From an uncultured Sphingobacteriales bacterium (lineage in GTDB: Bacteria; Bacteroidota; Bacteroidia; Chitinophagales; Chitinophagaceae), in NCBI GenBank assembly GCA_937991535.1, contig CALKHN010000028.1, forward strand, positions 186,001-250,000: 64,000 nt of DNA, in the 5' to 3' direction. Position 1 is the stretch's first letter; each line of letters starts with the position of its first letter. The notes beneath the pieces were generated by a model. That model made no database searches. It was not told the DNA's origin and was given only the letters and a program-made list of their open reading frames with translations. The position numbers and the translations under genes are program-made. Shown here piece by piece: positions 47,601-56,220 of this stretch.

Positions 47601-47980
47601 ACGGCAAACCCTAATGATTTTTTGTCTCTTTTTACACCCAATGCCGTCACAACCACTTCATCCATATCAGCGGCTGATGCTGATATTTCAACATCCATAG
47701 TGTTGGCATCTCCGGTTTTTACCTCCTTCGAGGTATAACCGACAGAACTGATCAGAAGAACAGCATTCTTTCTGTCAATTGTAATCGAATAGCGGCCGCT
47801 TTCATCTGTAACGGCTGTTGCGGTGGATCCCTTTACCAATATGGTTGCAGATGCAACAGGATTGCCTTTATCGTCTTTTACTATGCCGCTGATAACCCGC
47901 CCTTCCTGTGCGAACAATGCTGTATTGCCCGCCAGCAGGACCAGCAAAACCAGTAAAATTTGTTTTTTTACTTTTTTCAT
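44612..47980 (-). CDS. SusC/RagA-family TonB-dependent transporter (pair 2)
   Basis: 1,122 aa. Signal peptide (to about 25), carboxypeptidase-regulatory-like domain ('ISGIVKDDKGNPVASATILVKGS'), plug ('MGKVAGLNISNSNGLNNASSRIVIRGNNS'; 'VLKGPNAAALYGARGANGVILITTKKG') and barrel ending VKAQF. Intact. No hairpin separates it from SusD3 upstream (136-bp gap), so pairs 3 and 2 may share a transcript. Confidence 0.92.
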   Translation of the reverse strand: MKKVKKQILLVLLVLLAGNTALFAQEGRVISGIVKDDKGNPVASATILVKGSTATAVTDESGRYSITIDRKNAVLLISSVGYTSKEVKTGDANTMDVEISASAADMDEVVVTALGVKRDKKSLGFAVQQVKAEDITIAAPVDIAQGLMGKVAGLNISNSNGLNNASSRIVIRGNNSITGNNQPIIVIDGAILDNKPLAQSNIDVQDGIQDWGNYMSYVNMENVESVNVLKGPNAAALYGARGANGVILITTKKGTARKGIGIDYSFINNYTNVYRFQDMQNEYGGGFAAGLWTLHPQLPKTESGESYLPTLYPSAWNGNPYAVNGTGYNASHEVIPGGMNTWDVFSWFGASSSWGPKLDGQMVRWWDGESRPYSPQPDNRKFYYKTGVDKTHNVSFSGGGDFGTVRVSISRTDADAVVPNTNNSNTNFSLGSNLKISKAITAEISAGYNESYRLNTPEIGNNNSWTKFSIYGMSREYQPLEWKYYKNTDGSKYNFPGSYPHAEYGNNLWWRFYENNSTLRRDEFLSTIKLNAEITPWLNAFVRTSVDFIGTNFITQNNTTSVDHMQGGSFSKTISKDKIYNTDVMVTAHKSDLFAKGFNASISGMFNTYSNTSAGVIGSNWSTFAVPNVYSLGNFTNKNNTSAAETRYDVKSQSVLGLINLSYRDYLFLDLTGRNDVTSTLPRNNNSYFYPSGSLAFVFTEAFNMGSIQDFLSYGKIRLAYGKSANAAQPYQLDFQYNVGTFGGQPINSLPSTVPPYELQFQTSRSYEMGTSLGFFQNKLNLDFTYYDISSTQQIMTAALPVSSGASAITFNTGELSNKGFEFIVNATPVNRKNFSWNISVNGATNRNKVVSLSEGVKELRIGDVFGNLGVFMKVSPGDQYGTLYGTDFLRDDKGNRLLKNVTDGSGNVVGTLYQSTVDPVAIGNATPKLTGGIGNTIRYKSFSLYAMVDAKLGGDIYSFDHSTAMGGGLSPATLVERNGGGLPYTFPDGTSGNVGVIMEGYNVDDAKINDRVVNSIYKYGGSYTGWTHLNRPRSLSVFENTWVKLREVALSYSLPKNLLGTTRIFQNLSLSVVGRNLFYIYSSLPDHLNPEGINGVGNGQGLQWSAFPGMRTFGFSVKAQF

Positions 47981-48116
47981 TTACAGTTGAGTTTAATTAT
48001 GATTGATAGGGAAAAAAAATTGTGACGGGTACGGACAATTATTCGTTTTACTATGGTTAATACACTTGTCTCTTCCGCTACACTATACCGGATTAATCAA
48101 ACAACAGATCACTTCT

Positions 48117-49814
48117 TTACTGCCCTTGTCCAAACTCAGGCGCATTTTTATCGTACCATATCCGTTGCGTGCTTAATGTAGGTATATCCTGTGCATTCGG
48201 CGTAAACCCTTGTTCAGTCATAGCGGCATTCCAGTTTTCCCTGTTCACTTCACCGGGGTCGGTAAGCCACCAGCGGCGCGGTATTTGCTCGTTAAAGGGC
48301 TCACGGGCATAATAAGTTGAACTGTTTCTGGGATACCCTGTTCTGCGAACCAGCACAAAAGCTTCACTGGCATTGCGGTAAAAGTTCAGGTACTGCTGGA
48401 TATATATTCTTTCCAGGTCGTTCGTACCATTAAATGCCACTTCAGGACCATTTAAATAATCATTAATTTCCGCATCGCCGTTACCGCTGAAACCAATTGC
48501 AGATTGCGCAGCTACAGCTATAGCGTTCATTGTTTTAATGGAAGAAGTAACCCCTTTTTTATACCAGTCTTCTGCCGTTCCTTTGGTATCAATTCCATTA
48601 CCGTAACCTTTTTCAATAAATTCGGCCACCAGCAAACAGGATTCGGCATTGGTTACCAGCACATCGGTGTAATTGCCGGTTGCGCCATTATACCGGGGCG
48701 AAAAGAAATGGCGGTTAATCGGTGATATCAAAAAATACCGGGAGACCGTATTGCCCGGGTTCGTATTACCAACCGCAAAAGCATTACTGATATAGCCTGC
48801 TACGCCTGGGTTGGTTGTCCAGTCTGCCGGGGCGCCCTGGAATTTAATCCAGGGATCGGCGGGATTGATAAACGCCGGAAGAGTTGTTGAATATTTGGCC
48901 AGGGTATCTTCATAGCTGCCGGTTAAATCATTCGACTCAAAATATACCGGCAGGCGGGGATCATTGGCGGCTTTCAGAAAATTAATGATAGAAGTACTGC
49001 CATAACGGGCGCTCCTGTAGTTGATATCGTTGCCAAAGGGTGAGAAATTAGCATTAGTGTACTTTAACTGTGCATCATCATTATCAATAGGTCCAATGGC
49101 ATTCTGCATTACCTGCTTGAATATCTCCTGTGCTTTTGCGGCATTCTGGTTGTTTAACCTTGCCGCTATACGCAACTTGAGCGTATTGGCCAGTCTCACC
49201 CATTTGGTCCAGTCTCCACCATAAAAAATATCGGAGTTTCCATAAGTAAGCTGATTGGAAAGACTGGTGTTAGACAATACACCGATCGCCTGATCCAGTT
49301 CTGCCAGCCAGGTATCAAACAAAGATTCCTGAGTATCATAAGCGGGACTATAGTTTGTTTCGTAACGTCCCTGAATAGCGTCCCTGTACGGAATGGAGCC
49401 ATTCATATCGGTAACTTTTATACCATGCAACGCCTGTATGATATAAGTTACCTCCTGCATTTTCTGATACTGATCTTTATCCGGAAGTGTACTGATTTGT
49501 CTCCTGATCTCAAACAGGTTGGGCAATATCTGGGAGTAATACACCCCATAACGGCCATTTACGTTACCGGTTACTTCATATGGGCTGGCGGTAACGTGCT
49601 GGGTAAACCGGAACAGTTGTTCCATGCCTTCCCATATCCACTCTCCGCCGTTATAAGTCATTAACCTTTCCTGGGAATAACTTAACAGGTATTTAATATC
49701 GGGTTTGGTTACAATAGTAGGATCTGTGTTGGTTTCACCAAATTGTTTTTCGCAGGAGGTAAAGGCGAAAGCCGCAAACCCCATTACTGCTATATATTTT
49801 GAAACGCTTTTCAT
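48117..49814 (-). CDS. SusD/RagB-family nutrient-binding lipoprotein (pair 3)
   Basis: 565 aa. ATG 49814 begins a lipoprotein signal (MKSVSKYIAVMGFAAFAFTSC); the frame opens at 49880 but that part overlaps the SusC3 end. SusD-like type 2 features: 'TNTDPTIVTKPDIKYLLSYSQERLM', 'WTKWVRLANTLKLRIAARL' and C-terminal 'IYIQQYLNFYRNASEAFVLVRRTGYPR'. It remains intact although its SusC partner carries a stop codon. Confidence 0.88.
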   Translation of the reverse strand: MKSVSKYIAVMGFAAFAFTSCEKQFGETNTDPTIVTKPDIKYLLSYSQERLMTYNGGEWIWEGMEQLFRFTQHVTASPYEVTGNVNGRYGVYYSQILPNLFEIRRQISTLPDKDQYQKMQEVTYIIQALHGIKVTDMNGSIPYRDAIQGRYETNYSPAYDTQESLFDTWLAELDQAIGVLSNTSLSNQLTYGNSDIFYGGDWTKWVRLANTLKLRIAARLNNQNAAKAQEIFKQVMQNAIGPIDNDDAQLKYTNANFSPFGNDINYRSARYGSTSIINFLKAANDPRLPVYFESNDLTGSYEDTLAKYSTTLPAFINPADPWIKFQGAPADWTTNPGVAGYISNAFAVGNTNPGNTVSRYFLISPINRHFFSPRYNGATGNYTDVLVTNAESCLLVAEFIEKGYGNGIDTKGTAEDWYKKGVTSSIKTMNAIAVAAQSAIGFSGNGDAEINDYLNGPEVAFNGTNDLERIYIQQYLNFYRNASEAFVLVRRTGYPRNSSTYYAREPFNEQIPRRWWLTDPGEVNRENWNAAMTEQGFTPNAQDIPTLSTQRIWYDKNAPEFGQGQ

Positions 49815-49851
49815 GACTTGTAAATAATTAAATAATAAAAAAACAATTCCA

Positions 49852-52800
49852 TTAAAAGGTTGCCCTGAGCGTAAATACAAATGAACGCATCATAGGTAAA
49901 AATCCTTCTTCACCGGAATAAGCTGTGTTGTTTGAGTTATTGGAAGCCGGGTTAAAATTATAAGGCAATGAATTGTGCAAATACAACAGATCACGACCAA
50001 CCACAGACAAAGACAAAGCGTTTAGCTTAAGTTTTTCATAAAATTTAGCAGGTGTACGGTAAGATAAAGCTACCTGACGCAGTGATACCCATGAATTTTT
50101 AAACACCCAATAATCCGCTACCCCGGTTGAAGATGAACCGTAACGATAAAAGAATTGAGGAAGATGGGAAGGCTCAACCAATCCCTGGTCGTATGCCTGC
50201 TGATAGGTCATGCCACCTACATCGGCTGTACCACCTCCGGGCTTATCAACTATTTGGCCCGGCTTAAAAACACCTGCGGGAATTATACCATCATCATAAG
50301 TGCCGCCATCATTGGCATACTGGGATGTCCATTGAATACCGCCATTTTGAGCATCTCTTCCGGGAAGACTATTGGGAAGTACACCTGTATGCGTTCCATA
50401 CCGGTAGCTCAGCGATACAAAGTCACCCCCTATTTTAGCATCCAACAATACATTCAGGCTAAAATTTTTATAATTGAAGGTATTGTCCCATCCCGCACGG
50501 AATTTAGCATTTATGTCGCCCACATCCTGCCAAACATTACTCCTGTTAGGAAATGCAGTTCGCGAATCGCCACGCCATTGAAGAATAGGAAGTCCATTGC
50601 GGGGATCATTTTTATCTGTGCCTTCAAAAGCGGTGGAATGAATTGTGGTACGCAATGTACCGTACGATTTACCTACCACAGCCCAGGTACTGATCTCACC
50701 AATGTTGGCGCCCAGGTTAAATTCTGTTCTGCCAGGGTAGAGCTCTACAATCATGTTCCTGTTAACGGCGTAATTAAGCGCTGTATTCCATGAAAAGCTT
50801 TTTGTTCTTACAGGAGTAGCGTCTAAGGAAATTTCAATACCCCTGTTGCGTATGTTACCCGCATTGATAAATATGGTGCTTACACCCGATTCTGTGGGCG
50901 TGCCGATATCCAGCAACTGGTTTTTGGTATTATCCTGGTATAAACTCACGTCTAACCCTAAACGGTTTTCAAGGAATCGCATTTCCAATCCAACTTCTTT
51001 GGAGATTTTACGTTGTGGTTTCAGGTTGGGTTGTAATACTGAACCCGAACTATATGTGGATAGTGGAACAGTTTGCCCGTTAGCGGTGCTGTACCCATTA
51101 AATGCAAAGCCGGGGTTAATCCGGAAGGGATCGGTATCACCGCCCAATGCGGCCAGATTACCTCTTAATTTGCCGTAGCTGATCCAGGAAGGAAGGCTAT
51201 TCTTAAAAGTTTCGCTGAATATCCAAGACAAGCTCACCGCCGGATAGGTATAGAAATTATTACCCGTTCCATTAGAATAGGTTAAAGTTGAAGACCAGTC
51301 GCCACGCCAGGTAGCCTGCAGGTACAACATGTCTTTATATCCTACATCTGCACTGGCGTATAATGAATTGAAGCTCCTGCGGTTTCTGATTCCGGCGTTT
51401 GTAGTGGGTTGATTAACGGAGTTGGCTATATAATAATTACCCGGATAGCTTAACCCACCGCTGGTAGAACTGTTTTCATACGTAGTTTTATACCTTTGCG
51501 CTTCACCGCCGATATAGCCACTGAGGGTTAGGTCCGGATTAATATCCTTATTCATCATTAACATCCATTTCTGCATATTGCTTTCCTTGGTTTGAAACCC
51601 AAGCGAATACAATCCACCCGTAAAGTTTTGGCCCTGACCCAGTTCCTTGCTTTCGGATCGTGTATAAATGTTATTAATATTTCCTTCCAGGATCAGCTTT
51701 GCCCAATCTGTTAAAGTAACGGTAAAGGCCACACGTCCACGGAGCAGTTGCTCTTTTTGCAAATAGTTGTTTTCATACAATGAAAACCAGAACCTTGTTT
51801 CAGGCGCCAGGTTGGTTTCGGCAGAATTACCAGGATTAGGAACACCACCGAACTGGCTGGTATAATGTTCTCTTTGTGACCAGTACTTGGTATCATAGTT
51901 ACGTGGCATCATCCACGAATACAGTTTACCAAAATTATAGGAAGCAAAGGCATCCAATCCTCCCAGGCGAGGTGGATTTTTACCGTTAAAATCAGTATAA
52001 GCGGCACTCATGTCTACTTCCAGGAACTTCGTGAACTTATGTGTTACCCGCAGGTCAAATGCATTTTTGGTAAACTTATTATTACTTACAACGCCTTCGG
52101 CTTCGTTGCGGTTATAGGATAAACGAAATGTTGATTTTTCGGTTCCGCCGTCAATGGCCACATTGGTGTTGTATCCAACGCCTGTTTGAAAAGCGTCTAA
52201 GAAATTGTTGGGCTGGGGAAGATATTTGGTTGGCGTACCATCTTAGTTAATTACATCCTGCCCCATCATACGCGGGCCCCAGTTTTCCAGTTCACGTCCT
52301 ATGCCTCTGTCAATATAGGGTAAGCCGGTAACTGGGTCGGTAGGAAATACTTTGGTAGTCCATCTTTCGTTGGCTTTATAATTCGGATCCCTGTTATCGG
52401 TAAAAAAATCACCAACCGTTCCACCCCCAAATTCATTCTGAAAATCGGGCCCCGCGTAAGGATCAGTTATATTTACCGACTGGTTAACGGTTACGCCGAT
52501 TCCCTGCCGCTGTTTCCCTTTTTTAGTAGTAATTAAAATCACCCCGTTAACAGCCCTTGTACCATACAGGGCAGCCGCCGCAGATCCTTTTAATACGGAC
52601 ACACTTTCAAAATCTTCCATATTCAGATTCTTCAGATCGTTACCAAAGTCACGTCCGTTACCACTGAAAATATCGTTGTCCATAATTACCCCATCAATAA
52701 CAAAAATGGGTTGGTTATTGGTTCCCAGAGTAGAGTTACCGCGGATTACAATTTTGGAGCTGGACATCAGGCCACCGGCGCCTCCCATATCAATCTGCAC

Positions 52801-53259
52801 CCCGGCAACCCTGCCCTGCAGGGCGTTAATAGGATTTATTTCATTGGTTTTAGACAACTCTGCGCCTTTAACCTCTGTTACGGAAAATCCTAATTGCCTT
52901 TTTTGTTTTGCCACACCTAATGCCGTTATCACAACCGCTTCGCTTTCCACGATAACAGGTTTGAGTATTACAGATAAAGTGGTTTGAGTTCCAATGTTTA
53001 CTTCGATTGTTTCATACCCGATTGAAGAGAACACGAGTACATTCTGAGTGTTTGTTAATGATACGCTGAACCGGCCGGCCGCGTCAGTAGCTGCAATGGC
53101 GCCAGCCCCCTTTACTGCAACTGATACACCCTGTAAGGGAGTGCCAGTTTCATCGGATACGGTTCCGGAAACCTTTTTACCCTGCTGGGCAAAGACATAA
53201 CCCCCCGTTAATGCTATAAAAAGCATTAACAACAGGCGCATAACGTTTGATTTCATCAC
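49852..53259 (-). pseudogene. SusC/RagA-family transporter (pair 3) interrupted by one in-frame TAA
   Basis: A full-length SusC frame of 1,136 codons. The N-terminal 338 residues hold the signal peptide, regulatory-like domain ('VSGTVSDETGTPLQGVSVAVKGA') and plug ('LQGRVAGVQIDMGGAGGLMSSSKIVIRGN'; 'VLKGSAAAALYGTRAVNGVILITTKKG'). TAA at 52243-52245 then stops the frame at '...MGQDVIN*DGTPTKYL'; the barrel continues in the same frame to LRATF at 49852. The other two SusCs have Trp at this position (before Asp-Gly). No frameshift or other decay is seen, so it may be a fresh nonsense mutation, a base-call error or a readthrough site. The second part has only a GTG (52161) as potential start. Confidence 0.85.
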
Positions 53260-53300
53260 TCTGTTGGTTTTGGTTGAAAATTTTTGTTTTAGGGTTTCTC

Positions 53301-54515
53301 TCAGGCAGCTTCCTGAATTTTATTTTTGCGTGTTAATCCTTTTTCATATTTCTCCATTACCAGAGCAGCGCCTCCTATAAGCTGGGCCTCATGCCCCAGG
53401 TCGGATATTATAATTTCGGTATTGGCTGCAAGGCGTGGAATACAATGTTCATTTAATGCCTGTTGAATAGGGGCCTGTAATATTTTACCCGAAGAGGACC
53501 CTCTTCCGCTTAACACTACCAACCCTGGATTTAAAAGATGAATTAAAATAGCTATGCCCCTGCCAATATTATAACCTGCTTCCGACAGCAACTCAACGGC
53601 GAAACGATCTCCTTTGGCCGCGGCAGCAATAATAGCATCGGCCGCACTTTCCGGACCTGATACTTCCAGTACGGATTTCTTTAGTATGGAAGTTCTTCCG
53701 GATGTTAACCCTACCAGCCCTTTTTCGATCACAGCGGTTAATGCAGCTTCCGTTTCCAGGCAGCCACTTTTACCACAACTGCACAACTTACCATTTTGAA
53801 AAAGAGGAATATGACTAAACTCACCCGCAAAACCATCATCGCCTCTGAATAAGGTATTGTTTAAGATCATACCCAAACCAATACCCCAACCCACATTAAT
53901 TACCACTACATTCTTCTTATTGCGGGCGGCCCCAAATTTTAATTCAGCCAATGCAATCAAACTCGAATCATTATCAATGAATACAGGAATACCGGTTTTG
54001 TTTTCAATAAAGGAAGTGATCGTACCCTGGTGGTTTTCAAGAAACGAGTAGTTGATACCTTCCTTTGCATCTATGAATCCAGGCATGCTAATGCCAATAC
54101 CGGCAATTTTATTTTTGGGTATTCCGGATTTTTCAATTACCTCGTTGATCTTGTCCGTAACAATATCCAGCGCCTGGGGATTATTGGCAAGGTTCAGTTC
54201 CAGACTTTCAATTTTTCCGATATGCTGATTTTGCATATCCATAACCACCAGGCGGGTAACAAACTGATCCATGGCAACCGATACGATATACATAATATCG
54301 GGCTTAAGAGAATACATCTGTGGTCGCCTGCCCCCACTTGAGGGAGCATGCCCGGTTTCGATCACGTACCCATCTTCTACCAATTCATTTAATATTTTGG
54401 TAGTAAGTGAAAGACTTTTCTCAATTTTTTCACTCACTTCTGCACATGAAAGTACTTTTGAGAAATAAAGATGATTTATTATTTTTTTCCTATATAATTG
54501 AGTCTTACCCGCCAT
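53301..54515 (-). CDS. ROK-family transcriptional regulator/kinase-like protein
   Basis: 404 aa. An N-terminal winged-helix domain (about 1-70; 'INHLYFSKVLSCAEVSEKIEKSLSLTTKILNELVEDGYVIE') marks the NagC/Mlc/XylR repressor branch of ROK proteins. The sugar-kinase fold follows: 'IPVFIDNDSSLIALAELKFG', 'INVGWGIGLGMILN' and the ROK zinc site 'CSCGKSGCLETEAAL'. It probably senses a free sugar and controls the adjacent SusCD genes and perhaps the divergent fucosidase. ATG 54515 (MAGKTQLYRKK) is preferred to the 54566 opening in AT-rich DNA. It is 41 bp ahead of SusC3, so it heads that operon. Confidence 0.87.
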   Translation of the reverse strand: MAGKTQLYRKKIINHLYFSKVLSCAEVSEKIEKSLSLTTKILNELVEDGYVIETGHAPSSGGRRPQMYSLKPDIMYIVSVAMDQFVTRLVVMDMQNQHIGKIESLELNLANNPQALDIVTDKINEVIEKSGIPKNKIAGIGISMPGFIDAKEGINYSFLENHQGTITSFIENKTGIPVFIDNDSSLIALAELKFGAARNKKNVVVINVGWGIGLGMILNNTLFRGDDGFAGEFSHIPLFQNGKLCSCGKSGCLETEAALTAVIEKGLVGLTSGRTSILKKSVLEVSGPESAADAIIAAAAKGDRFAVELLSEAGYNIGRGIAILIHLLNPGLVVLSGRGSSSGKILQAPIQQALNEHCIPRLAANTEIIISDLGHEAQLIGGAALVMEKYEKGLTRKNKIQEAA

Positions 54516-54533
54516 TTTTATTAAAATAAGGTT

Positions 54534-54607
54534 AACTTTTTTTAAATTAAATATTAAAGTAAACAAACTTTTTTTAAAAAAATAAAATGTATTAACTTTT
54601 TTTTAAA
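54534..54607. promoter_or_regulatory. Three spaced AACT(7-8)AAA tracts upstream of the ROK gene
   Basis: AACTTTTTTTAAA occurs at 54534-54546 and 54566-54578, and a version with eight T at 54594-54607. Spacing is 32 and 28 bp, about three helical turns. It lies directly upstream of the ROK start. It could be an operator array, an UP-like element or curved DNA. Confidence 0.5.
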
Positions 54608-54643
54608 AATAATTGAATGATATATCTCTTAAAAGTTTCTTAC

Positions 54644-54758
54644 CGGGTGTATTTCAATTTTCCGCTCATCCACAACGTACCGGTCGGTGAGACACCGACC
54701 GGTAGCGGGCTCTATAGGCGGGTATAGCCACCCGCCTGCGAAAATTGAAATACCCCCG
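54644..54758. repeat. Nested palindromic element (MITE/REP-like) in ROK-fucosidase gap
   Basis: Outer arms of 19 nt with one mismatch (54644-54662 and 54740-54758) enclose two hairpins: a perfect 12-bp stem TACCGGTCGGTG/CACCGACCGGTA with AGA loop (54678-54704) and GGCGGGT/ACCCGCC (54717-54736). GC-rich stems in otherwise AT-rich DNA suggest an inserted element. Confidence 0.75.
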
Positions 54759-54783
54759 TTACCTGTAAAAAGCTGAATACGCC

Positions 54784-54791
54784 TATATTTG
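54784..54791 (+). promoter_or_regulatory. -7 promoter box of the GH29 fucosidase gene
   Basis: TATATTTG matches TAnnTTTG and lies 53 nt before the ATG. It starts 25 bp after the end of the nested palindromic element. Confidence 0.6.
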
Positions 54792-54843
54792 TTAAAACAT
54801 GCTGATGCGAAGCCGATTTATGAAAATTTAAAGTTATACAACA

Positions 54844-56169
54844 ATGCGTCTATTCCTTTCTGTAATGCTCGTACTTACCAGTTTTGCTTTACGGGCACAA
54901 AACGTTGTTAATGAGAACCCGGCTAAAATGCAATGGTTTAAAGATGCCAGGCTGGGCGTTTTTATTCATTGGGGCATATATTCCGTAAATGGGGTAGATG
55001 AAAGCTGGGTGTTTCATAACAGGAAGATGTCGTATACAGACTATATGAAACAACTGAATGGTTTTACTGCCAAAAACTACAATCCGGCTGCCTGGGCCCA
55101 ACTCATCAAAGAATCAGGCGCCCGTTACGCAGTAATAACCACAAAACATCATGATGGGATTGCTTTATGGGATACCCGGGTCAACAATATGAGCACAACT
55201 AAACTAACGCCTGCCAGAAAAGATGTGCTTACCCCCTTTTTTACTGCATTGCGTAACGCCGGCCTTAAAACAGGCGCTTATTTTTCCATACTAGACTGGA
55301 GTCACCAGGATTACCCGGGATTTTTAAAAGACAGCACCCGCTACCAGATCAAAGCTGACCCGGCACGATGGAAACGCTACCTGGCATTTTACCAGGCACA
55401 GATACAGGAGCTAAGCACAAAATTCAACCCCGATCTGTTTTGGTTTGATGGCGACTGGGAACACAGCGCTGCAGAATGGCAGGCGGAGAAAGTAAGGAAT
55501 ACGATACTGAAAAACAATCCCAATGCTATCATTAACGGTCGTCTTGCAGGCTTTGGCGACTATGAAACCCCGGAACAGAATTTTCCCATTACCCGTCCCT
55601 CTCTTAATCCATGGGAATTGTGTATGACCGCAAACAACAATTGGGGATACCATCCAGATGATAGCGCATACAAAACCCCCTACGAACTGATCACCATTTT
55701 TGCCGATGTAATCAGCAACGGAGGAAATTTGTTATTTGATATCGGACCAAGGGAAGATGGCTGGATACCTACCGAACAGGTGCATTTACTAAAAGAGCTC
55801 GGGAAATGGACGCATAAGCATGAAGCGGCTATTTACAATACAAAAGCCGGTTTGCCACCCGGCCATTTTTACGGGCCAAGTACCATTTCCAAAGATTCTT
55901 CCACACTTTATCTTTTTGTGCCCGCGCTGAACAGGGGAAAAATGGTTATCAGGGGATTGTACAATACCATCAGCAGTATCAAAGTAATTGGAACAGATCA
56001 ATCCTTAAACCATAAAATCGTTGGTAAAATATCATGGAGCCCGGTGCCGGGTTTGGTATATATTGATGAAATTCCCCGAACGGCTACCGATGGTTACATG
56101 ACGGTACTTGAAGTAAAATTAGACGGGCCAATAAAACTGTACAAAGGCAAAGGAGGATTGGGGGGATAA
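54844..56169 (+). CDS. GH29 alpha-L-fucosidase
   Basis: 441 aa. Signal peptide to about residue 19 (FALRAQ). GH29 features: 'MQWFKDARLGVFIHWGIYSV' at the N-terminus, 'YAVITTKHHDGIALWDT' (KHHDG 101-105), nucleophile Asp202 in 'PDLFWFDGDWEHS' and 'ISNGGNLLFDIGPREDGWIP'. It hydrolyses terminal alpha-L-fucose in the periplasm or outside. The compact length lacks a large C-terminal carbohydrate-binding module. It is divergent from the ROK gene and likely part of the same regulon. Confidence 0.93.
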   Translation: MRLFLSVMLVLTSFALRAQNVVNENPAKMQWFKDARLGVFIHWGIYSVNGVDESWVFHNRKMSYTDYMKQLNGFTAKNYNPAAWAQLIKESGARYAVITTKHHDGIALWDTRVNNMSTTKLTPARKDVLTPFFTALRNAGLKTGAYFSILDWSHQDYPGFLKDSTRYQIKADPARWKRYLAFYQAQIQELSTKFNPDLFWFDGDWEHSAAEWQAEKVRNTILKNNPNAIINGRLAGFGDYETPEQNFPITRPSLNPWELCMTANNNWGYHPDDSAYKTPYELITIFADVISNGGNLLFDIGPREDGWIPTEQVHLLKELGKWTHKHEAAIYNTKAGLPPGHFYGPSTISKDSSTLYLFVPALNRGKMVIRGLYNTISSIKVIGTDQSLNHKIVGKISWSPVPGLVYIDEIPRTATDGYMTVLEVKLDGPIKLYKGKGGLGG

Positions 56170-56170
56170 G

Positions 56171-56220
56171 AGGTACAAGTTGCAGGGTACAAGGAATTTC
56201 CCTGAAACCTGTAACCTACC
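56171..56220. repeat. Dispersed intergenic repeat, copy 2
   Basis: GGTACAAGTTGCAGGGTACAAGG followed by CCTGAAACCTGTAAC (56201-56215). Part is reverse-complementary to copy 1 at 22241-22270. Confidence 0.55.

Noticed and set aside
50155..50793. 212-aa plus-strand open frame inside SusC3
   Set aside because: Antisense shadow; the minus frame carries clear SusC barrel sequence.
52159..52161. GTG at 52161 as a real start for a separate barrel-only SusC gene
   Set aside because: It falls in the middle of a conserved SusC stretch with no signal peptide or promoter; the two parts are one interrupted gene.
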